A stretch of 18,237 nucleotides of DNA, from positions 1 to 18,237 of the forward strand of contig CAYOLL010000125.1 in NCBI GenBank assembly GCA_964404765.1. Direction: 5' to 3'. Positions within the stretch are counted from its first letter, which is position 1; every line of letters starts with the position of its first letter. Under the pieces are notes generated by a model. That model saw only the letters and a program-made list of their open reading frames with translations. It did not search any database and was not told the DNA's origin. The translations under genes and the position numbers were made by a program. This document shows positions 8,801 to 13,117 of the stretch, piece after piece. The DNA comes from CAYOLL01 sp964404765 [NCBI: uncultured Gemmatimonadota bacterium] (GTDB lineage: Bacteria > 4572-55).

Positions 8801-9390
8801 TCGCCATTTATGACGGCGACAAGTGCGTGGGCACAGCCGGCGTTACCGGCCCGATCTCCTGGCAAAATCCGTTAATTGTTACCTGTTCGCAAGAAGATAA
8901 TCCGACCTGCGGTTTTACGGTTGGGCATAATTTCCAAATCCGTTGCTGGAATGCCGCTGCAAACAAAGAGATTATCGCGCCGCTGAACAAGATTCATTCC
9001 CTGGATCTCTCCGGCAGTAACATCACGATGCCGCTCTTCGAGGCAAACAGTGATTACGCATTTATGCTGGATGACAAATCGGCTGTGGAAGATGAACCGG
9101 GTACGGCTAAATTCCAATTGTATCTGGCCCAGAGCTACCCCAACCCCTTCAACCCGGTCACGACGATTGCCTTCATGTTGCCGGCAAGCGGCCCGGTGTC
9201 CCTGAAGATATACAACGCTGCCGGGCAGTTGGTCAAGACGTTGGCGGATGAGGACAAAGTCGCCGGTCAATACGAACTGACCTGGAACGGCACGAACGAT
9301 CGTGGCGAAGCGCTCTCGTCCGGCATTTATCTTGCCGTCCTGAATGCCGGAAGGCAAGAGTTGACCCGAAAGATGACGATGATCAAATAA
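5875..9390 (+). CDS. T9SS-secreted protein with Ig-like, PKD and duplicated WSGNPY/GWNI modules
   Basis: 1171 residues from ATG 5875, chosen because it starts a clean signal peptide (MLKNIFPFMRLAALLLTIF, cleavage after ARA at residue 27) and has AAAGGA upstream. An in-frame ATG at 5776 with a stronger ribosome binding site is the alternative. Approximate residues: 28-225, an unrecognised Cys-rich region; 226-325 and 331-435, two Ig/ASH-like domains; 438-526 and 528-618, two PKD domains with WNFGDG; 620-752, a WSGNPY module with FDGDKCVG; 753-838 and 839-920, two copies of a GWNI(V/I)S...KVGGNW(V/I)NQIG module; 945-1068, a second WSGNPY module with YDGDKCVG; 1080-1171, a T9SS tail with SYPNPFNPVTTIAF. 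The role is probably extracellular adhesion or matrix. Many N-terminal cysteines suggest disulfides. No catalytic motif was seen. The tail is closely similar to that of the preceding gene. Confidence 0.9.
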   Translation: MLKNIFPFMRLAALLLTIFCQVNVARAIPITGTVKSAIFNYTNDDDLCDFGTKVCSDAKSDIIRVVLVPTRTPGFDPTFPDWSLVPSNDLHVTVHDLPYNFHARFGDPVSKKSMPFIYPAEINQCDYTYSRHPFDIPPGEYYVMTVPKRSCINIQDYKFSLDPTCFEFRGLFRKMIEQVEVGMTLQRGIDFPDKYYGKVTIPANVAACTINLDPAAGMSVCLQPKLEVTPGDTLRLTARPNETITNAVKICNRGEANSILRIRDISKAGNWIVQVWPNHFDLDMNQCAQTEVKVVGPVNPGSYAGSIRILSNAANALDYTLPARLRVIAPKLIVTPVDTLKVSAMPGQFVMAAFQALNAGDDTLKITGITPSAAWMVSVTPSVVNLAPGKTQPFTVNIGAPVENGNYTGEIAITGNDRGQPGSVYKLKVRLQVGPPPCTVTPTAHFAWTPTSPSAGSSVQFTDQSSAGTGATIRSRLWNFGDGQTDTTENPGHVYNTNGVYTVTLTVTNSCNLSSSKSQSVTVVHPPCTATPTAGFTGSPTTGQAPLTVRFTDQSSAGTGATISSRLWNFGDGQTDTAENPGHVYSAAGVYTVTLTVTNSCRQTDGETKVGYVTVTSGVCTPHFTPVWSGNPYSPMRFWITKAMLSGVDLANCDEIAAFDGDKCVGVTKVTGPISTANMATVTASQDDDPNDGVVNGFMPGRPITFKVWDSRRQVEILLCTTTYKDLNGNPVSPIPTFEGNADFLVELECNPCSGPHNIVLTSGWNIVSSHIMPGNAEMKAVFQALMDSGKLIKVLDEQGRALLKVGGNWVNQIGNWQATEGYMVKVNGDATLVINGGCVQLPTDIPLSLGWNIISYPTQTPKDGLAVVQPIISVLIKVIDEQGKAILKVGGNWINQIGDFKAGEGYKVKVSANATLPVQAPSAAVAAVGIAEEMTAAPMDAQTLHYTPCWSGNPYNRMNFWFVGVNPAPQPGDEIAIYDGDKCVGTAGVTGPISWQNPLIVTCSQEDNPTCGFTVGHNFQIRCWNAAANKEIIAPLNKIHSLDLSGSNITMPLFEANSDYAFMLDDKSAVEDEPGTAKFQLYLAQSYPNPFNPVTTIAFMLPASGPVSLKIYNAAGQLVKTLADEDKVAGQYELTWNGTNDRGEALSSGIYLAVLNAGRQELTRKMTMIK
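7256..7353 (+). repeat. PKD-encoding DNA repeat, copy 1
   Basis: Near-identical to 7526-7623, at an offset of 270 bp (90 codons). Within it 7295-7335 matches 7565-7605 exactly over 41 nt, covering the SRLWNFGDGQTDT motif. This shows recent duplication or conversion of the PKD unit. Confidence 0.85.
7526..7623 (+). repeat. PKD-encoding DNA repeat, copy 2
   Basis: Second copy of the 7256-7353 repeat within the same gene. The flanking parts of the two PKD domains are more diverged than this core. Confidence 0.85.
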
Positions 9391-9417
9391 TTCGCTGAAA
9401 AATCCTTAACCTCTCGA

Positions 9418-9460
9418 AAAGGGCGCATCATCTCTTGCAGATGGTGCGCCCTTTGCTTTT
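9418..9460 (+). terminator. Rho-independent terminator of the second T9SS gene
   Basis: A 16-bp stem (9418-9433 with 9439-9454) contains one T-G wobble and has a 5-nt loop. It is followed by a T-rich tract (GCTTTTT). The core GGGCGCAYCATC/GATGGTGCGC is almost the same as in the terminator at 5564-5594. Confidence 0.9.
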
Positions 9461-9504
9461 TAACCGGCGCGTTGTGGCTTTATCTGAGAAAACTTTTGAA
9501 GCGT

Positions 9505-9551
9505 TGCAAAATTTTTGAGACTTTGCCCGCCGTTCTTTCTCTTTAGAGGCG
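9505..9551 (+). promoter_or_regulatory. Conserved intergenic leader element, copy B
   Basis: Second copy of the element at 5649-5695, matching at 40 of 47 positions. It is again placed after a terminator and upstream of a strong ribosome binding site. Besides the GCAAA/TTTGC arms, CCGCC and GGCGG could pair across its 3' half; that pairing is not conserved in copy A. Confidence 0.6.
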
Positions 9552-9611
9552 GATGTGTGAAAAGATACCCCAACGCACTTGTATTTATCAACCTTCAAAA
9601 GGAGTACGACC

Positions 9612-10946
9612 ATGAAATCAAAAGCGTTATTGACCCACATCACGATGTTGCTGCTCATCACCATGGGTTCTTTGACCGGCTGCGCCGCAGTCTCCTCCGT
9701 GCAGTATGTGCCTTTGCCGGACGAAAACGCCGCGCCAGACTCGGCCACTGTACGAATTTATGTGCTGCAGCCCAACAATGAAACCGACGATCGCGACATT
9801 TACGACGGTTCATTGCCAATTGGTCGAATACAGGCCGATAGCTATCTATGTTGGGAGCGACCAGCCGGAACAACAGTGCTGACCTGTGTCGGTCAAAAAA
9901 AAGAAGATGCTGTTCAATTGCCACTCGTAACACAAAATGGTGAAACTTACTATATTGAAAAAAATTGCGTACGACAAAGTTTTCTTGGCGGCATCTACCA
10001 TGATGCGCTGAAGACGCTCGATGCCATATCCGGGCAAAAAGCTTTGCTTGATTGTGTTGCGCCCTTATTAGACCGTGCCGCCCCGCAAGCGCGGGCGGCA
10101 GACAGCTTACGCAGCCTATCAACTGATGACATGAATAGCAGCCGTCTCTATACTACGATATGGCTAAAGGACGGCAGCATGCTGGCTGGTTTTGTTGTAA
10201 ATATGACTGACAGCGTCGTGGTTATTGATACTGGCCCCGGCCATCTCACCGTCAACTGCCTAAAGATTGAGCGCATGATTGCAGAGCAACGCTCCTTTCT
10301 GGAAACTGCCGAGGAGAGGACAAGACACACTATAAAATTGGAGCAGGAGCGTGACAAACAACTGGGCATATTTGCCAAAGCGTTACCTAATTCGGCGCTG
10401 CCCACAGATTCTGCTGATCTAAAGTCTTTTCGAAAAGTCTGGCTGACCGACGGCTCGCGCATGGATGGTCATTTGGTGAAGGTGACTCAAGATACTGTAA
10501 TTATGAAGACCGGGGAAGTTGAAATTTGTCTGCCTTGCGGTCAGATTTCAAAAATCATTTCTCCTGAAATGGTCCGCCGCCAAAAAAACAAAGGCATTTT
10601 GACCGGCATCCTGACCGCGGCGCCTTTGGGCGGGCTGGGCTGGTTTGCAGGTTGGGAAACCACTTCACGCCGGAACTGCGATGGGAAGCTATTCTGCTTT
10701 CCAAACGGCCCCAAGATCGCCGCCGGTTGGTTGGGCATATTTACCGGCGTGACGATCGGCAGCCTGATCGGTTTGTCCGTTTCCAAAGCGGACCTGAATG
10801 AAAAGACCGCCTTGTGCCGCCCGGTAAATGCGCCTTTATCCACGGATACTCAAAAATCTTTGACCTTTCACGCACCTAATCTGACCCTTCAACCCGACGC
10901 CGGCGGCCTGGCCGTCCGCGCCGAACTGCTGAACATGAAGTTTTAG
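9612..10946 (+). CDS. Lipoprotein with DUF2846-like, two Sm-like and membrane-hairpin segments
   Basis: 444 residues. The start at ATG 9612 is set by AAAAGGAG 7 nt upstream and by the lipoprotein signal peptide (MKSKALLTHITMLLLITMG), with lipobox LTGC at Cys24. Ala at +2 is compatible with outer-membrane sorting. Residues 30-150 resemble DUF2846 (RIYVLQP, then a YLCWERPAGTTVL strand). Residues 182-225 and 275-315 are two copies of a small WLxDGSxxxG beta unit, Sm/SH3-like. Residues 328-346 and 368-391 are glycine-rich hydrophobic segments that could form a membrane hairpin. The end, QPDAGGLAVRAELLNMKF, is nearly identical to that of the next gene. The function is unknown, probably envelope-associated. 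The downstream gene is a paralog, 90 nt away, and the two may be co-transcribed. Family assignments were made by eye. Confidence 0.88.
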   Translation: MKSKALLTHITMLLLITMGSLTGCAAVSSVQYVPLPDENAAPDSATVRIYVLQPNNETDDRDIYDGSLPIGRIQADSYLCWERPAGTTVLTCVGQKKEDAVQLPLVTQNGETYYIEKNCVRQSFLGGIYHDALKTLDAISGQKALLDCVAPLLDRAAPQARAADSLRSLSTDDMNSSRLYTTIWLKDGSMLAGFVVNMTDSVVVIDTGPGHLTVNCLKIERMIAEQRSFLETAEERTRHTIKLEQERDKQLGIFAKALPNSALPTDSADLKSFRKVWLTDGSRMDGHLVKVTQDTVIMKTGEVEICLPCGQISKIISPEMVRRQKNKGILTGILTAAPLGGLGWFAGWETTSRRNCDGKLFCFPNGPKIAAGWLGIFTGVTIGSLIGLSVSKADLNEKTALCRPVNAPLSTDTQKSLTFHAPNLTLQPDAGGLAVRAELLNMKF

Positions 10947-10957
10947 TTTAACTCACG

Positions 10958-10990
10958 ATGTCCCCGGCGCTTCCAAAGCGCCGGGGACAT
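10958..10990 (+). terminator. Perfect 15-bp hairpin between the two lipoprotein genes
   Basis: The arms 10958-10972 and 10976-10990 are perfectly complementary with a 3-nt loop (CCA), and are very GC-rich. No T run follows on either side, so it is not a standard terminator. It may be a processing or mRNA-stabilising hairpin, or a partial terminator that tunes the second lipoprotein. Confidence 0.65.
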
Positions 10991-11003
10991 GAAACGCATC
11001 ATC

Positions 11004-11024
11004 AATATGGAATATGGAATATGG
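11004..11024 (+). repeat. Three tandem AATATGG units abutting the ribosome binding site
   Basis: Three perfect 7-bp copies (11004-11010, 11011-11017, 11018-11024) run directly into AAGGAG, the ribosome binding site of the second lipoprotein (ATG at 11037, 6 nt after the GGAG). The array lies in the leader, in the same frame as an upstream ATG at 11007. Confidence 0.85.
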
Positions 11025-11036
11025 AAGGAGTTTCTC

Positions 11037-12176
11037 ATGAAATCGAAAGTATTACTGACAACCGTCGCTGCGTTGATGCTGGCCCTCAGCCTGTTCACCG
11101 GCTGCGCCACATCATCCGTGCAATATGTGCCGTTACCGGATAAAAACGCCGCGCCGGATTCGGCCAACGCCCGGATTTATGTCCTGCGACCGCTTAACGA
11201 CAGCGGTTTACGCAGCCTCTACGATGGGGAAGCCCTCATCGGTCAAACAACGGCCAAAAGCTATCTGTGCTGGGATCGGCCGGCCGGAAAAACCATTCTG
11301 ACCAATGCCGGCGTCCTGGGGCAAAATATGGCTAAACTGCCGTTAGACGCGCAACCCGGCGCAACATACTATGTTCACCAAAAGACGCCGTGGAGCAGTT
11401 ACAAACAGGATGAGTTACTTACGCTCAAGCCGGAGACCGGTCAAATGGCCCTGGCTTATTGTGGCGCGCCGGCGGTGGATTTGGCCTCGCTTTTGGCGGC
11501 GACCGCCGATAGCTTGCTGCAAATAACCGCCGCGGCTGCGCCGGTCGCGCCAGTGCCGGCGACAAAGCCAATCCCGGTTCTGCCCGATAGCGTGTGGCTA
11601 AAGGATGGAACGGTCCTCTTCGGCCGGTTGATCGAGATGAACGACTATGCCGTGACAATAACCACGCTAATCGGCGATTTGACGATTAAGCGCGCGTTGA
11701 TTGATACGCTGACTACGCATCCGGTGGAAATTGTTGCCATGCCTACCCAATCGACGCAACCGACTTCGCCATCCATTGCCCCGGTCAAAAAATCCTCCGG
11801 CGATAAGGTCGCCACTGCGCTCGTCCTGGGCCCGATCGGCGGCGCGGCCGGCGGATTTATGCTCACCGCCGTATTTCACGGCTTCGGAAAAGCCGCATCC
11901 GGTGCCTGGCTTTTTGAAGAATTTGAAAGTAAAGAAGCCAAGAAGAAGCGGGAAAAAGAAGAAGCAAAAATGTATCAACAGGGTGCGCTGATTGGGGCGG
12001 CCGTGGGATTGTTTGCCGGATTGATCGCCGCAACCGCCCAAGGCGAACCGCCCAGGTCACAGCCGATTCGCAAAACCGCCGCCAACGGGTTAAGCGTCAC
12101 CCAACCGAACATCACCATCCAACCCGACGCCGGCGGCCTGGCCGTCCGCGCCGAACTGCTGAACGTGAAGTTTTAA
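11037..12176 (+). CDS. Paralogous lipoprotein with DUF2846-like, one Sm-like and membrane-hairpin segments
   Basis: 379 residues from ATG 11037, set by GGAAGGAG 6 nt upstream. In-frame ATGs at 10989 and 11007 are less likely. The signal peptide is MKSKVLLTTVAALMLALSLF with lipobox FTGC (Cys23). It shares SSVQYVPLPDxNAAPDSA and RIYVLxP with its upstream neighbour, then a DUF2846-like region to about residue 150. An Ala/Pro-rich linker, one WLKDGTVLFGRL beta unit (from residue 187), a glycine-rich hydrophobic segment (258-280), a highly charged stretch (KEAKKKREKEEAK, 299-311), a second hydrophobic segment (316-334) and the tail QPDAGGLAVRAELLNVKF follow. It differs from its paralog by having one Sm-like unit instead of two and by the charged loop. 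The role is unknown; a shared envelope complex with its neighbour is plausible. Confidence 0.88.
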   Translation: MKSKVLLTTVAALMLALSLFTGCATSSVQYVPLPDKNAAPDSANARIYVLRPLNDSGLRSLYDGEALIGQTTAKSYLCWDRPAGKTILTNAGVLGQNMAKLPLDAQPGATYYVHQKTPWSSYKQDELLTLKPETGQMALAYCGAPAVDLASLLAATADSLLQITAAAAPVAPVPATKPIPVLPDSVWLKDGTVLFGRLIEMNDYAVTITTLIGDLTIKRALIDTLTTHPVEIVAMPTQSTQPTSPSIAPVKKSSGDKVATALVLGPIGGAAGGFMLTAVFHGFGKAASGAWLFEEFESKEAKKKREKEEAKMYQQGALIGAAVGLFAGLIAATAQGEPPRSQPIRKTAANGLSVTQPNITIQPDAGGLAVRAELLNVKF

Positions 12177-12183
12177 CCATAAC

Positions 12184-12214
12184 GAGATGCCATCTTTGGG
12201 AAAGATGGCATCTC
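12184..12214 (+). terminator. Perfect 14-bp hairpin after the second lipoprotein gene
   Basis: The arms 12184-12197 and 12201-12214 pair perfectly around a GGG loop, starting 7 nt after the stop. No T tract follows, so termination is uncertain. It has the same design as the hairpin at 10958-10990, with unrelated sequence. Confidence 0.65.
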
Positions 12215-12275
12215 TAACCCGCCCCCGGCGCAACATGGACGCAGGGGACACCAACAATCGAAAGGAGTTTTTCCC

Positions 12276-12902
12276 ATGACGACTTACAAAGATACGACCG
12301 GCTTGACCGCCTGGCTGGTTCGCTGCCTCAAAACGGATATTGTCTTGACCGCAATTGTCACCCTGCTCATGCTTTTCCCGGCCCGGGCGCAAACCTTCCT
12401 CTGGGCGCACGTGCTGGGCATTGCCGCCGCTTCCAATGTAATTATCGTATCGTTGACCGCCGTTCTTTTTCTGCGCTGGATTTATTTTGCCAACAAGAAC
12501 GCCCGATCTCTTGGAGCCACCGGGATGACCTTTACACCGGGCTGGGCCATCGGCTATTACTTCATCCCGATCATTAACCTGTATAAACCGCGTCGGGCCA
12601 TGATCGAGATCTGGCAGGCCAGCGCCAACCCGGTGGATTTGGATTGGAAAAACCGGGACTACGATAAAATGATTGACCTGTGGTGGGCGCTCTGGATCAT
12701 TAACCTTTTCCTGAATCGGGCTGTCGGGAAAACCGATGCTGTTGGCGCACTGGATGTGCTGAATATGATGGCGCATATCACCCTGGGCATTGTGGCGATC
12801 ATCATGGTCACCCGCCTGGCCGAGTTGCAAACGCATAGCGCGGCGACAAGCCGGCCCGACGCTAATACCGATCCGGCGATGGGCCAATTGGCAACCGCCT
12901 GA
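12276..12902 (+). CDS. DUF4328-family multi-pass membrane protein
   Basis: 208 residues. ATG 12276 follows AAAGGAG by 8 nt. Hydrophobic segments lie at about residues 21-38, 45-70, 89-103, 132-147 and 159-180. The signature block RWIYFANKNARSLGATG followed by FTPGWAIGYYFIPIINLYKP is typical of DUF4328 proteins, whose function is unknown. The C-terminus is a polar tail. The gene lies 99 nt downstream of the lipoprotein pair with a hairpin between, so it may be read from the same transcript. No enzymatic residues were recognised. Confidence 0.88.
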   Translation: MTTYKDTTGLTAWLVRCLKTDIVLTAIVTLLMLFPARAQTFLWAHVLGIAAASNVIIVSLTAVLFLRWIYFANKNARSLGATGMTFTPGWAIGYYFIPIINLYKPRRAMIEIWQASANPVDLDWKNRDYDKMIDLWWALWIINLFLNRAVGKTDAVGALDVLNMMAHITLGIVAIIMVTRLAELQTHSAATSRPDANTDPAMGQLATA

Positions 12903-12916
12903 GCGAAATACGGCAC

Positions 12917-12977
12917 GTCGTGATCGGCTTTAGTCGCCGCAACTCTCGCGGCTCAGACGGCTAAAGCCGATCACGAC
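12917..12977 (+). repeat. 61-nt palindromic element with nested hairpin
   Basis: Perfect 17-bp outer arms (12917-12933 and 12961-12977) enclose an inner 5-bp stem GCCGC/GCGGC (12936-12940 and 12948-12952). The element begins 14 nt after the DUF4328 gene stop and has no T tract. The CGGCTTTAG...CTAAAGCCG core looks like a REP-type or MITE-like dispersed palindrome. It may also act as a transcript-end stabiliser. Confidence 0.75.
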
Positions 12978-13019
12978 AACCAAAAACGCTGAAAATAGTT
13001 CATGTCCACGCCTTTTTGC

Positions 13020-13049
13020 TTGACGAAAAAATATGCCGCGTGATATATA
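13020..13049 (+). promoter_or_regulatory. Possible sigma70-like promoter for the LRR gene
   Basis: TTGACG (13020-13025) and TATATA (13044-13049) are 18 bp apart, about 70 nt before the start codon and just after the palindromic element. A TATATT reading at 13046-13051 would make the spacer 20. This is the best match to a promoter among the gene leaders here. Confidence 0.4.
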
Positions 13050-13117
13050 TTGACGCTCTGCAACCAAATACCACCCCAAACCTTGCGCCATTGTACAGTA
13101 ACCCGGAGATTCCGCCC

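Noticed and set aside
9515-9781. 88-codon frame beginning in leader element copy B
   Set aside because: It overlaps the well-supported lipoprotein start in another frame. Its resemblance to the 5659 frame comes from the shared non-coding repeat.
13016-13117. Extension of the LRR gene to a TTG at 13016
   Set aside because: It would place the possible promoter inside the coding region and 34 residues before a clear signal peptide. ATG 13118 has a GGAG site.
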